From: Corbicula japonica
Lineage: Eukaryota > Mollusca > Bivalvia > Venerida > Cyrenidae
Direction: 5' to 3'
Length of the DNA: 64,000 nucleotides
Assembly: GCA_038501625.1 (NCBI GenBank)
Contig: JAZAYU010000087.1
Location: forward strand, 423,501 to 487,500
This document shows positions 42,605 through 54,963 of this stretch, one piece after another; position 1 is the first letter of the stretch, and each line of letters opens with the position of its first letter. The position numbers were made by a program, and so were the translations under genes. Below the pieces are notes generated by a model. It was not told the DNA's origin. It was given only the letters and a program-made list of their open reading frames with translations, and did no database searches.

Positions 42605-42715
42605 AGAAGAGAAAAAAAAAACTTGCCGATGATATTGCCCCTACCGGAGAGCGAACCCGTAGGACGACAGCGCCTAGCCATGCAGTTCCAATTGCGCTAC
42701 TTATTGAGTTAGTCT
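42605..42715 (-). mobile_element. tRNA-type SINE (minus strand)
   Basis: On the minus strand a pol III A box TAGCGCAATTGG (42688-42699) is followed after 30 nt by a B-box-like GGTTCGCTCTCC (42646-42657). The body GGTAGGGGCAATATCATC ends in a run of about 10 T (42611-42621) that can stop pol III. It does not fold as a complete tRNA, so a SINE head is more likely than a tRNA gene. A piece of the same body occurs at 55161-55189. Confidence 0.7.
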
Positions 42716-43162
42716 TCAAAAACTGAAGTGTTTAGGCCCTGGTACACTCGTATTATTATTGACCTAATATACCAAAACGGTATCCACAAAAATCAGTGGA
42801 GATTTGAGAACAGTTTATGTAACTGCGACTTGGAAATTTCCTGTTTTTTTAGTTCGGTATCTGTCGAAATGTAACGGAATATTACGATAAGAATACACAA
42901 CGTGGTATGACGTAGTCATGACGTCTCATATAGCACAGGCAACTGAAGAAATAGGGTATTTGAGAAAGTCACACAGTAGGATGCGGATTTACTGATCTGC
43001 CTTGTTGTATCATTCATGCGGATACACGATGTGTTATGCTAAAATCATTCATGGTATATAATAGTTATGTAGGTTGACAATAAAAAAGTTGCTCGGTGGA
43101 TGCTTGATTTAAGATCTGTAATTACCATGTGTAAACTATTAATTAGGTATATATTGAATAAG
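42716..43162. other. Intergenic, no feature recognised
   Basis: AT-rich sequence between the SINE and family D. Confidence 0.5.
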
Positions 43163-43997
43163 TTAAGGTAATTCATACCCCAGACAGTACTGTTATCTTA
43201 ATGATGGGCTGTGAAAATTAAATTATCATTTTTTCAACAATTTCCGGACAAATCGTTATTATATTGCTACAAACAGATGAATATTGATAATAACAGGAGA
43301 CAATTGTTAAAAAAAATGAATTTTGTTAGAAAAGTAATAAAATGTGGTACCTGCTATGTTGTCTAATCCGGGTGTCAAAATAAAGCATTTTCCACTGAAA
43401 TAAATCCAAAACAATTAATTACAATATCCAGTTCAATGTTCCATCTAGGGCCAACCAGTGTTACTTTTTCAAAATAACTTTTTAAACATTGACTATTATG
43501 AATTTCAAAACACTGCACAAATACCATCACACAAGATTTACATTGTTATACATGTAGAGATTAAACTGTCCTACAGGTAAACACAAGTGGGCATGATTTG
43601 CATGCTTTTTGCATGGGTGTGACCTCATGGGACAAAGGATGATGTGTTTGGATTTTGATTTATAAGAGCAATATTTTCAAGTTATTTTGAAAAAGTAACA
43701 CTGGTTGACCCTAGATGGAACATTAAACTGGATATTGTAATTAATTATTTTTGATATAGTTGAGCGGAAAGTGCTTTATTTTGACACCCGGATTAGACAA
43801 CATAGCAGGTACCACATTTTATTTCTTTTCTAACAAAATTCATTTTTTTCAACAATTGTCTCCTGTTATTATCAATATTCATCTGTTTGTAACAATATAA
43901 TAACAGTTTGTTTGGAAATTGTTGAAAAAATGATAATTTAATTTTCACAGCTCATCATTAGTGCAACTGTACTTACTGGGGGTATGAAATACCTTAA
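43163..43997. mobile_element. Family D long foldback, TTAA-flanked, about 835 bp
   Basis: TTAAGGTAATTCATACCCC at the left and GGGGGTATGAAATACCTTAA at the right. The arms pair almost throughout (for example GTACCTGCTATGTTGTCTAA with TTAGACAACATAGCAGGTAC, and AGTGTTACTTTTTCAAAATA with its complement), with a loop of about 180 bp around 43,490-43,670. No coding frame, so non-autonomous. Confidence 0.92.
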
Positions 43998-43998
43998 T

Positions 43999-44695
43999 TT
44001 AAGGGCCTGCCACACTCCTCCCAATTCTATTCATCGATAAAAAGAAAATTATCAAACTCTCAATAACGGCAAAATGCTGTTAAATGAAACTTTGCACAAG
44101 TGTATGTTATTAATGTATCTTTATTTTACAGATGGTAAGACATATGAGAAAAGTAAAGAAAAATAGCGAGATCTAAAAATTCCCTCAACTTCTATTTACA
44201 TAAATTCACAAAAACTAAAGAACACAAAACATCCTTTTAAATGCCCACATGAGTAATATGATATTGACAACAATTTATTGTGTCCTCATGATTTACTTAT
44301 GTAAACTTTACGAGATATTAGTAAAAGTGTGTTTGACCTTCAATTTCCTGGTCGCGTAAACGGATGACAATCACTGATTTCTCTTTTAATAGTTGAACGT
44401 TTTTTACAAAGTACACAACATTTTCTTGTCAGTATCATTGTGCTCACGAGGGAATTTAAAGTTATGTTCTGCATCGCCTAGTTTTTGTGAATTTATGTAA
44501 ATAGAATTCAAGGAATTTTTAGGTCTAGCTTTGTTTCTTTACTTTTCTATTTTGTCTTACTGTATGCAAAATAAAGATACATTAGTAACCTTCATTTGTG
44601 CAAAGTTTCAATGAATGGCATTTTGTCATTACTGAGATTTGATGATTTTTATTTTATCGATGAATAGGATTGGGAGGAGTGTGGCGATGCCTTAA
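43999..44695. mobile_element. Family C long foldback, second copy
   Basis: Starts one base after family D (TTAATTTAA junction) and ends GGGAGGAGTGTGGCGATGCC then TTAA. It is about 95% alike to the copy at 9487-10183 by eye. Confidence 0.92.
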
Positions 44696-44982
44696 ATAGT
44701 AATTCATATATTGTAATTTGTAACACAATTAAATGATTTCATAATCGTTCTTGCTAGCATGATTTATAATCAAATTGTTATGTCCCACAAAGTGGGAGGC
44801 ATATAGAGTTGCAATCGTCCGTACGAACGTCCGTTCGTCCGTCTGTCCGTACGTCCCCCAAATCTTGTGGTATCAACTCCTCATGAACTATCGGAAGGAA
44901 TACTTTCAAACTTGCACAGATGATCAAGCATTATGTGCAGATGATCGTAAAGAAAAGTTTTTTTTCCTGCGACCATTTTTAC

Positions 44983-47900
44983 TTATTCTTCTTCTTGGCG
45001 TTCGCTCTACACGACCACTCCAGCATCCGCGATGAAAGTTGTGGTCCTCCGTAGGTCGTCAACATCTCCATATAGTTTCTGCTGGATTGTTGCACCCTGT
45101 GGCCACGTTGCTTCTCGCTCCTGGTCGTATCGTTTACATCGTTGGAGGATGTGCTCTGCAGTCTGGTCCTCTTCTCCACAGGGACATATTGGGGATGGCA
45201 CCAATTTATACTTCCTACACATGTGTGCATTCAGTCTGTTATGCCCTGAGCGTAGCCTCACCATCACCACCTGCTCTGGTCTGTTTAACATGTGGTAGGC
45301 ATCTGCTTCCTGTCTGGTCTGTGAGAGCCTTAATGATGGTGGCTTTCTCCTTGTATGTCGCCTGGTTATCTAGTTGCTCTAACTGGGCTCCTAACCTAGC
45401 CAGCTTGTCAGCCTCCTCATTTCCGGGCACTCCACAGTGAGATGGTATCCACTGAAGGGCAACATTGCGGGAAGACCCAAGCTTGTTCACGGCTTGTGCT
45501 AGTTCAGGAACATTGTTGCTTGGCAGAGCCTCCAGAACTGAAGTTGCGTCTGTGAGGAAGACTACAGAGGTTACCTCTTCTGCTGAGTCTTCAATCAGAG
45601 AGACTGCCTTCATGAGCGCTTCAGTCTCTGCTCTGTAGTTGCTACAGTGCTTCCCAGTGGCAATGTAATGGGCTGATTTCTGGCCTGACGGGAATGTTAT
45701 ATGAATACCAGCGCCTCCATCCTTAATAGCTCTAGTGGCTGACCCATCTGTATATACATGGGTCCATCTGTCTAAAGGAAAGTCTGCGTAGATAGTCGCA
45801 AGTGTCAGACTTCTACGGATGGTCTCATTTTCTTGTTTGCCCATGTCAAGTCCAGGAATAGCAAGTGCCACTTTCACTGCAGACAGGTCATTGGCTGTAG
45901 GGTTGGTGATGTCTGCTCGGCCCAAGGGAATTGTCTGTATGTTTAGTTCAGAGGCGTACTCTCTATTCAGCTTCTTTGCTTCCTGTACAAAGCTGGAGCG
46001 CTTAAGGCGGTTCTTGGTGAATCCCTCAAGCCTGTTCCTCATGGGGTGATCTGGGAGCGACTTGTACTTGTTTGCCTGGAGAAGGACTTTGGTTTGTCTT
46101 CTTTCATGAAGTGGTTGGATTCCAGTCAGTTTCTCCATGAATGCAATTGGTGTAGACTTGGTGGCCCCTTTGATAATGCGCAATGCCTGATTTTGTACTT
46201 TGTCTAGGGCTTGCTGGTTCGTCTTGGCTGTTGTGGACCATGTGGCTGAGCTATATTCCATTGTGGGTCGTACTGTGCCCTGATAGATGGTCTACAATAT
46301 TTGCTCATTCGCACCCCAGGTTGTTCAAGCAAGTTTGCGCATCATGGCTAGTTTTCTTCGTGCAGTCCCTTCTACACGGTTGATGTGTGGTTTCCAAGTC
46401 TGCCGCTTATCAAACGTGACCCCAAGGTATGTGGCTTCGTCTTCCTCCTTCAGTAGTGTTCCAGCCAGCATAACCTTCCCAGCTTTCTGTTTTGTTGACA
46501 AGGTGAACAGTGTGGTAGACGACTTCTCCTTGTTGATCGTAACGCACCAGTCTTCGGCCCATGCTGCAAGTGTGTCCATAGCTCCTTGCATTCTGTACGT
46601 GGCTGTAGAGGCGTGTTCTTCTTTGCACCATAGCACCAGGTCATCAGCATAGAGAGCAGCATAAACTCCCTTTGGCAGTTCAGACACCAGGTCATTGATG
46701 AAGACCAGGAAAAGTGTCGGGGACAGGACTCCACCATGTGGGACACCATGGCGTAGCAGGAACTTCCTACTGTTGGCTTGGCTCAGGCTGACTCTGGCTC
46801 TTCTGTTGAATAGATACGAGTTGATCCATTGCAGCATGGCCCCATCAACTCCATTCCTCATGAGCTTCACTTGTAGCCCTTCTGTCCAGACTTTGTCGAA
46901 TGCTCTCTGTAGGTCGATCCATGCTGTAAGGATCACCTTGTTTTCTTGACAGGCGTCTTCGACTTCCTGTGCTAGGTATGTAGTCTGGTCTTCTGTGGAA
47001 CGAAATTATCGGAAACCAGCCTGTTCAGATGCCAGCAGGTCGTTGGTCTCCAGGTACCACTTCAGGCGTGCATTCACAATCCTCTCCATTGTCTTTACTA
47101 CACAGCTGGTGAGGCTGATCGGACGGTAGCTGGCTGCCTTCTTTGGGTCCTTCCCTTTCTTGAGTATGGGGATCATTGTCGCCTCTCTCCAGATCTGAGG
47201 TAGCTGCCCTTGTTTCCAGCTGAAGTTGTAGATGTCCATGAGTTTGCACATTGCTGTATTGCCCAAGTGTGACAGCATCTCGTTGGTGATACCGTCTGGA
47301 CCTGGAGATTTTTTGGTCTTCAGCTGTCTGAGAGCTGCCTGTAGCTCGTGTAGTGTCAGGCGCGAATCCATACACTCTGACGTACCCTTAGCTGTTTTCC
47401 TGTCCCTTTGTTCTCCTCTGGCTTCTCTCTGTCGTTCTCTGTTGATGGGGTTGTCACTGACATCTTTGTAGTTTTGGGCAAAGACATTTGCCGCTTGTTT
47501 GCCCATTAACAGCTCTCCTTCCTCTTCCAAGGTGACTGGGCCTCTCGCTTTGTCTTGGTCGTCGTTCAGTTGTTTCGTTAACCTCCACAACTTACGGCCA
47601 TCTCTCTCGAGGTTAAGTGAAGCTGTCTTGATTCTCCAGCTCTTTCTTTGGGCCTCTAGCTTTTGCCTGAGGAATTTGGCCTTGGCATGCTGTAGGTTGA
47701 GGTTTGCCTCCTGTGAGGGATTGTTTTCGGCTTCCAGTCTGGCTTCGGATAACTTGGTTTGCAGCTCCTCTAACTGCTCACTCCAGTATGGCTTGTAGTC
47801 TTTCCTCGCACCTCTAGGGATGGACTGCTGTGCTGACTTGAGGATACATTGATTGAAGTCTCTGACTATGTTGTTTATGTCTCTGCCTTCAACTCTGATG

Positions 47901-49262
47901 TCTTTGCAGAGTTCATCACTCACAGACTGGAAAAGGGACCAATCGGCCTTCTTGTAGTTCCATCTGGGTAGGCTAGATGATGTAGAGACAGTGTGGTCCA
48001 ATATGAGGCGGACTGGGCGATGATCACTGCCTCCGAGCTGTTCAGAGACTTCCCTCTGGACATGTCCATGTATGTCGTCAGTACAGAAGGCAAGGTCAGG
48101 CGTTGATGTTGTGTGCCATCTTCTGGAGTAAAAAGTAGGGGGATCCTCCGGCTGATTAATGAGGTTCAGCCTGTTGTCATCCTGCCAGGTCTCCACTTCC
48201 TCTCCACGGCTGTCCAAGTGGTCATAACCCCAGCTTTGTGAGTGACTATTGAAGTCTCCAACAACCATGAAGTTTGTTGCCTCTGTTGGAATATGGTCTA
48301 GGGATAGAGCTTTGTCGTTTGGAGAGTACATGTTCACAAAAGTCAGTTCGAAGTCATTCTTTCTGAGGGTCAGTACTTGGAATTCCGAGTCATCCATATG
48401 CGTTTTAGTCTGGATAGCATTGATGTTGTTCCTGACTAATGTCATGATGCCTCCTTTCTTTCTACCAGCCCTGTCGCTTTGGAAGTACTGGTATCCTCTG
48501 ACCTTAAAGGATTTCGCTGGTTGCAGGTGTGTTTCCTGAATGCAACAGACATTGATGTCATTCTCATGAAGGAAGTGCTGTAGTTCAGTCTTTTTGTTGA
48601 AGACTCCTTCTGCGTTCCAATGCATCACTTTGAAGTGTTGCTGTTGGACTTTCCTCCTCCTTGGCTTATTGTATCCCTTTGTTCTCCTCTTGGTATGATA
48701 GAAGGAGTGACCCCCAGTAGCTTTGGGTGGACTCTGTCGAGACTCAGAGCCCGGCACTGTATCTCCCTGGAGGGATTCCAAAGATCCAGCACCACATCGA
48801 TGAATACCATATGATCGTGTAGTCATAGCGTAGTTGCGTGATGCCATGGTTTGTTAGAGAGTGCCAATGGCCCAGCATCTGCGATTTTAACTCTCTAGGT
48901 TGATTAGGGTCACCTCTCCCAAAGCCTTTGTCCACCCAACGACTGACCACAAGGCAGTGGTGTTTTTGGAAGGGTTGTCTCCCTTGGTTTGGAATAAGAG
49001 TTTTCCTTCTCCTAGACAGACTGCCTTCCCTGGCTAACGAGCTCCATCTACCCGAAGCAGTTATGGCGCCAAAGGTCCGCCTTCGCCCCTTCTCCTGTTA
49101 GTAGCAGCAGGTCCGCCGGGCTAGTTACAAGCCACGCGTGCAGGCCAGGAGCAGGACTTGGTAGTCAGAGGCTATATTTTACGCAAGCCATTGGGAGCAC
49201 TTTTAAAGCAATGGGAGCTTATCCAACATTGCCACCCCCGGCGATGACAACCCTTGGAACCC
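44983..49262 (-). mobile_element. Non-LTR retrotransposon (I/Nimb-like), minus strand, 12-bp target duplication
   Basis: GACCATTTTTAC at 44971-44982 and 49263-49274 brackets 4,280 bp. On the minus strand the order is a GC-rich leader of about 415 nt, one long ORF with AP-type endonuclease, reverse transcriptase, RNase H and a C-terminal Cys/His knuckle, and a 3' end in AAGAAGAAGAATAAG instead of poly(A). RNase H after the reverse transcriptase and the short A/G-rich tail suggest the I group; the clade is an inference. No gag-like ORF1 is present although the target duplication shows a complete insertion. Confidence 0.9.
45007..48847 (-). pseudogene. LINE ORF2 (endonuclease-RT-RNase H), broken by 3 stops and 1 frameshift
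   Basis: Read from 48847 leftward. The endonuclease shows MHWNAEGVF, CIQETHL, MVVGDFNSHS and GGSDHRPV. The reverse transcriptase shows YRPISLTSCVVKTMERI, ITAWIDLQRAFDKVW-type sequence, HGGVLSPTLFLVFINDL and YADDLVLW. RNase H shows VYTDGSA, AETEALM, LTDATS and GNEEADKLA. The C-terminal knuckle is CPCGEEDQTAEHILQRC. All catalytic residues are present. Stops interrupt at 47006-47008 (TAA), 46325-46327 (TGA) and 46292-46294 (TAG), and a frameshift lies near 45,305-45,335. The frame is otherwise continuous, so inactivation is recent. It serves only the element's own target-primed reverse transcription. Confidence 0.93.
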
Positions 49263-49367
49263 GACCATTTTTACCAGAGTTATGGCCCTTCCTTACGGTT
49301 GTAGCAGTGGGGGCATCAGTGTCCGAGGGCACATTCTAGTTTTTTCATATTGCTTTTTAGACACCAT

Positions 49368-49430
<63 letters not shown>

Positions 49431-49440
49431 GTTGTGTTTC

Positions 49441-49527
<87 letters not shown>
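49368..49527. repeat. Compound trinucleotide microsatellite (TCA)n-(TCA)n-(CAA)n
   Basis: About 20 ATC/TCA units to 49,430, an interruption GTTGTGTTTCTGT, about 13 more TCA units to 49,483, then about 15 CAA units. Open in several frames, giving poly-Ser, poly-Ile, poly-Thr and poly-Asn artefacts. Confidence 0.95.
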
Positions 49528-49529
<2 letters not shown>

Positions 49530-50142
49530 ATTTTTAAGAACAGGATCGTCAACAGCAACAACATATGTTTCCTTGTGACCGCAAATCAGTGTTTCGCCGT
49601 GTTTTGAAATCTATAAACCTTGATTTATTATCAACAGCCGCTTTCAGCCAGATTCAAGTGACTTAAGAATTTAAACTGTTTTTACACCGATATATCTTCA
49701 ACCACAATCATTATTATTCTTGAAAATATGGTGAAACTTATTAAATTGTGACATCCCAATTAAGTCATGCACTCAGGTGCCGTCAGCTTGGTTATACGCA
49801 TGTAAGGAAAATGTGACAAATTTCACCTTGCGAGAAAATGACAGATTCTCTTTAAAAGCGCAGGTAATTGTCACTTCTACTTTAAATTTTATCAATTCAA
49901 TTTCGCTACAGCAAAATTAAGGTCTTTCATATCATTAAGGTCTTTTGTGTTTTTTTTTCTCTCAGAATGAGTGATCATTAAATTCTAACAAAACAGACAC
50001 TTGACTGACAACTGTTACGACAACTCTTTGCTAAAATTAATAAAAGATTTAATAAATGGAATATCAAACCATAAAACCTGTAAAACAGTCACGGTTTCTT
50101 TATCAAGCCGTATTGTTAGGGACAAAATGCTTGTGCACCGAG
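49528..50142. other. Intergenic, no feature recognised
   Basis: Nothing coding or repetitive recognised. Confidence 0.5.
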
Positions 50143-50286
50143 GCTGAAGGTTATAAAGCTGAGATTGCGAACCTATCTCAAATCTCAAGCATCTGATTAG
50201 CCGAAATGGCGACTGATTTTCATTTCAGCAAATCAGATGCTTGAGATTTGAGACTGGTTTTCATGCTGTTTTATAACCTTGGGCAC
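50143..50286. mobile_element. Family B hairpin in the right half of the window
   Basis: GCTGAAGGTTATAAAGCTGA to GTTTTATAACCTTGGGCA. Flanked by GAG (or CGAG) on both sides, 50139-50142 and 50286-50289. One of only two B-type copies after 38 kb. Confidence 0.85.
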
Positions 50287-50319
50287 GAGACTTTGATATT
50301 TATATCGCTGTAGTATGTT

Positions 50320-50520
50320 TTAATTTCGCGGATATAAATTTTCACGCAAAAACCCGAAAATATAATTCGCGGGGTGCCTAAAGTCGCGGAACTGTGTTAT
50401 AACATTAAGGCACACTGTTTAATGGTTTAGTTTCGCTGGGGTTGAATTTCGCGCCCTTGCCGTAAAGCGAAATACGCGAAATTTGAAAACCGCGCGAAAT
50501 GAAATAATAACTACACCGAA
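50320..50520. mobile_element. MITE remnant rich in TTTCGCG
   Basis: TTTAATTTCGCGGATATAAA, then ATAATTCGCGGGG and ATACGCGAAATTTG inverted motifs. It resembles the element at 58758-59356. Confidence 0.45.
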
Positions 50521-50524
50521 TTTC

Positions 50525-50835
50525 ATGTGTGGCAGAATTATATGTGTCTGCACTTTTAAATGGTCGAATTATATGTGTCCACACGGTTAAATGGCCAGAT
50601 TATATGTGTCCAGGTTGTTAAATGGTCGACATAGGTGTGGCCGCATTGTTAAATTGCAGAATTATATGTGTCCAGGTTGTTAAATGGCCGAAATATGTGT
50701 GCCCGCATTGTTAAATGGCAGAATTATATGTACTTTGTTAAATTACCAGCTCTGTTAAATTACCAAATTATATGTGTCCACACTGTTAACTGGCCGAATT
50801 ATGTGTGACCGAACTGTTAAATGGCAGAATTAAAT
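50525..50835. repeat. About 32-bp tandem repeat, roughly 10 units
   Basis: Unit GAATTATATGTGTCCACAC, then TGTTAAATGGCC, degenerate. Ends near 50,830. Confidence 0.85.
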
Positions 50836-51403
50836 GCAAATGCACCAATATGCAAATGAGTATTATATACATGTAATGTGATGATGCTGTTACATGGTTA
50901 GATTTCGTTTTGGTTTTAATTTGCGCACTTTACTTTGTGCGAAATACGCGAACATTTAATTGTATGTTGTATGCAATTGCATATTATTGTTCTTATGCAC
51001 GATGTGTGAAAAGCCCGAAACACTGCTTAATATCAGCTATATAAAAACCGCGCATTCATAGATAAAACGTGTTTTCCACTAACTTAAATCGTACATTAAA
51101 ATAGAACATATTATGATAAATCTCTGTAATTACTTACTCAGGGAAAGAATAGAAGCACTGTTTGGTGTTCCATCTTCGGTAAAACAAGCTGACAGCTGAC
51201 GTTTCTTCTCCAAGCATGACCGCGGTCTGACAGGCCGAATTAGCATGATGTCAGTAACGTAACGTAACGTGCGATCTAGTCGCTATTTCCCGTTGAAACA
51301 TCCAACACGTAATTTTCGGACTTCTTCAAAGTCGTCGTAACAGCCAGGGGATTAGCACTCAATTTTCCATCTTTCAAAAAATAAGCGGATGTGAGACGAT
51401 AAC

Positions 51404-51411
51404 GATATAAA
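51404..51411 (+). promoter_or_regulatory. Candidate TATA box of the Gly/Met-rich secreted protein gene
   Basis: GATATAAATTA lies about 100 bp upstream of the start codon at 51,504, with ordinary AT-rich sequence between. It is a motif match only; the transcription start is not known. Confidence 0.35.
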
Positions 51412-51503
51412 TTAATTGTTAAATTTTCGATAAATTATTGATTTTTTTGCGGAAGTTAGTTTTAATTTTAAACGGATTTTTACCAAATTTACAAGAGAGC
51501 AAG

Positions 51504-51735
51504 ATGAGGATCGTGATAACCGTTTTAGTTGTTGCTAGTGTGATAATGGTGGTGTCGTCACAAGCGAGTCAAATGGCGGCTTACAGAGCTCTATCGGCTT
51601 CAGGTGGCAGCAGTGCAGGAGGTGCCTCGGACTTCGGGAGTATGGGCGGCGGTTTGGGCAGTCTGATGGGCGGTGGTATGGGCGGAGGATTGGGCGGAAT
51701 GGGCGGCGGTATGGGCGGTATGATGATGATGGGAA
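51504..51735 (+). CDS. Exon 1 of a secreted Gly/Met-rich protein
   Basis: The first 21 residues (MRIVITVLVVASVIMVVSSQ and A) form a clear signal peptide. A short segment (SQMAAYRALSASGGSSAGGA) and a repeat-rich stretch of GGG, GGM and GGL motifs ending MGGMMMMG follow. The start at 51,504 is preferred over the upstream ATG at 51,438 because the signal peptide begins there and it has A at -3 (AAGATG). The donor GTGAGT starts at 51,736 and leaves one base (phase 1). No known family is recognised; low-complexity secreted Gly-rich proteins are common among molluscan shell, byssus and mucus proteins, which is only a suggestion. Two alternative in-frame ends are at 54,964 and 61,243. Confidence 0.85.
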
Positions 51736-54700
51736 GTGAGTATTGTTGTTTTTGTTTTCATGATTTTACTTTTGTGTTTGTTCTACTAACTCTTTTAGTA
51801 AAAATAGCATTTTATATCGATTTTAAAACGTTTCTGTCTATTGCGACCTTATGAACGATCAGTCCGGCTGACAATATGTTATCGATGGACATGCGACATT
51901 TTTTAAATATTATTATTGTCAGTAGAGATTTATTAGACCAATCGAATTTTCTCTTACCTGACAGTCTAATATAGATCTTTTGCCAACTCGTTCCGCCTTT
52001 AACTATGAAAACAGAAATGTCGACTTTTTGGAAACTCGTTTTCTAAAAACTATACTATGGAACAAAAATATCGATTTTTGCCAACTCGTTTCGCCTAAAA
52101 CAAAAATGTTCTATGAAACCAATACTATCGATTTTTTGCAAACTATTTTCGCATTAAACAAAACTGTAAGTTATGAAAACAAAATATCGATTGAAATTGT
52201 CCATAATGTCGGCTTACCTTTAATGTCGATGGTTTTGGCACCTTGAGATATTAAGTTGATAGAAAAAATGAAAAGTAACTTGTATTTTAGAATAATTTGA
52301 AACTGGGAACTCATGTGTACCACTTGGGATGAAAGTTAAAAAAAGTTTAAAATGAAAACGAATTTTGAATAATACAATCTGTTTTTCTGTGTGACGAAAA
52401 TAAATGTGCGGCTTGTGTGATTGGCGCCTAGCCAAGGTACTCGATTAACTAATGGCGATTCCAACTTGACACAGCGACGTGTCAAATACACATATAGTAA
52501 ATCGATAAGTTTCAATCCGCTTTCAGAACAACACACACATTTCTGCAATAATTTAACAAGGCTTTATCATTATCTGACCGAGTTGTAACTTTGACACTCT
52601 TGAAAATTAAACACGATTACATACTGACGGTTTAATATTGTATATAAATTAAAAATAAAATGCTTTTTTTACTCGTCCACTCCAGAGCTTATGTTAAGTA
52701 AGTTGTTGGTATTCAAATGGGCACGTATTGTAGACCGCTTATACAGACGTTGTTCAAACCGTATTTTCCATATTCTAGATCATAAAATTAATTTACTCCT
52801 TGCCCGAGAATAACTTTTGGCATAGATATTATTTTAAATCTATTTAAGTGGAACTTTTATATAACCCGAGCTCTAGAGTTTACATTTTGCATTTTATAGT
52901 TTTCTGTTTCTGGAATTAAGAGGTCATTGCTAAGTGTAAGGCGGGTGACATATGTTAACAAGCGAAATATGTTGTCCTCATTTATGTGGTATTTTGATGT
53001 AACACTTGAATAATGCCGAGATAAAATTAGTCAGATTAAAGACAGAATGCGTCATCAGCAATTGAACACAGAAGGCGGATGAACCCTTTGTGCTTTCAGT
53101 AGAAGAAATGCGACACAATTTCATACATGTTTTGTGGTAGGAGGACAAAAAACTTGTAACCATATATCGCTCGTTGTACAATAATAAAAAGAGATGGTCC
53201 TTTATAGCGAAGGAATTTAGTTTACGGCGCAGGCATTTAGTTTATAGCGAATTTAGTTTGGTGATGTCTAGAGCTGTGGCAACCTACCGTGTCGGACTTT
53301 GTAGTGTTGTAGGTGGTGGTAAAGCTAGTGTGGAGTGTGAGGGGAAATTCCCCTAAGACTCAAAAATCGTACCATGACTGTGTTGAATTAACCATTGTAT
53401 CCAAGAATCTAGAGTACGTTTGGCTTCATAATTCTGGTTAGTTTGTCATTAAACTTTAACATTTGTTCACTAGTTTATGTTTTTATTACTCTGTTCAGGT
53501 ATGCACATGAAACAGAAGTTAAGACTTTCATGCATAAAAGGGACATTATTTTAATTGTTTATTTCAAATTAATTTGCCCATTTGTCCTAGCATTCTCTAA
53601 ACACAGGAAAAGAAAACAGATAAAAACTGGTATCTAACATGTCATATGTTTTCGAATGTAGATATTAAAGATAATAGAGAATTTGATTTATTGAAATTGT
53701 TTTAATTGTCCAACCTATAAATGTGTCTCAGGTTTATTCCGCTTCGGTACTAGTTATGGATTTTTATGATAAGGTGAGCAGTTTGTGACCGGCTTTTATC
53801 TGGCGTATGTCCTCTGTCAGTCCAATTGCTTCCAACAACATCTATTGGAGAGATTTTATGTTTATTTTATAAGAAGAATCTTGGCAATGATTTCTTCTAA
53901 AGATGCACAAATCTTGACCTTGGGACCAGCCAGCCGGATTTTAAAATGTTTTCACATGATTTTTATTTGGAAGACCCCATACCAGAATTATTCATGTCGT
54001 TGCCTTCGTAAAAATCAACGCTACCCATAGGTGGGGCTTGATTTTCCTTTACGTCTATAAGAAAAACGTTGAAAGTCGTTTTTCCAAAACCTGTCAGCCG
54101 GATTTCAGAACTATATCGCAAGAACATGCCGTTGAAGACCTATTTATTTTAAACCATACTGTTTCGTAAAAATACTGTCTGTGAACTTGGCTTGTCACAC
54201 AGATTATATTTTGTGACAAATAAAATAGTCTACTCGGAAACCAGCCAGCAACTTTCATTCAAAGATATTTTATAAGAATGTTCTTTAGAGTGATCTTTTT
54301 ATTCATGCCATTTGGTTTCTTAAAAAACTTGGCCACCATGACTTTTTCCTTATATGTAAAAAGTGCAAACTTTGAAAATTTATTAAAGTCTGTCTGACCT
54401 GTTAAAAATGATTCATAGGAATGTTACTCAGCTGAACTTCCAGCCAGATTGGCTACAATTGCAATACCTATATGCTTAAAGGGCATTCAGAGCTCTCAAT
54501 TGCAAAAATGCATAACTAGACCCTACCCCATAAAACATTTAAGATAAGCAAGCAGTATTGATTTATTGTGATCTCTAAACATGTATCGGTTAAAAATATG
54601 TCTCTGCCTAATTGTCCCCTAATTTTAAGTCTAAACTTCTAGTTTTTGTGTCATGAAAGTGTCACGGTATCAATCGGAACCTCAGTTTCAAAAATACAGT

Positions 54701-54963
54701 AGTTTATAATCGAATATTTGATACTTCCAAAACACAAATTATAAAGCGCATATAAATACTATTTTATAGTTATGTTTGTATAGAGCCAAGAAGTCGTTTT
54801 CTTAATTTAATCAACGATCCATAATTGCATTCGATTTGGTATGAAGTATAAACTTTTTCATTTAGAAGAAAACCGAGGCGTTCCGATTGGTTAGTATATT
54901 TACTGAAAAAAAAGGAATTGGAGAGTTGTTTGCTTTATGCTTTTGCTTTCTCATTTTTTACAG
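51736..54963. other. Intron of the Gly/Met-rich gene, no other gene recognised
   Basis: Between 51,980 and 52,180 a loose repeat occurs (GCCAACTCGTTCCGCC, GGAAACTCGTTTTC, GCCAACTCGTTTCGCC). Around 53,930-54,450 an imperfect series of CCAGCCAGC(C/A) motifs occurs. No coding evidence. Confidence 0.5.

Larger units (their letters stand above)
44775..49350. mobile_element. Host repeat starting TATGTCCCACAAAGTGGG, split by a LINE
   Basis: Left part 44,775-44,982 (a CGTCCGT-rich track follows the TCCCACAAAGTGGGA hairpin). The right part from 49,263 ends near GTGGGGGCATCAGTGTCCGA. The two parts are separated by the non-LTR element, and GACCATTTTTAC is duplicated at the split. Confidence 0.7.

Noticed and set aside
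42640..42700. A genuine tRNA gene on the minus strand
   Set aside because: A and B boxes are present but no consistent acceptor stem or cloverleaf was found, and the same body recurs at 55,161, so a SINE fits better.
49282..49607. Poly-Ser, poly-Ile, poly-Met and poly-Asn frames
   Set aside because: By-products of the TCA/CAA trinucleotide microsatellite.
51438..51503. Upstream ATG as start of the Gly/Met-rich protein
   Set aside because: It would add 22 residues ahead of a textbook signal peptide; the ATG at 51,504 has the better context and places the hydrophobic core at the N terminus.
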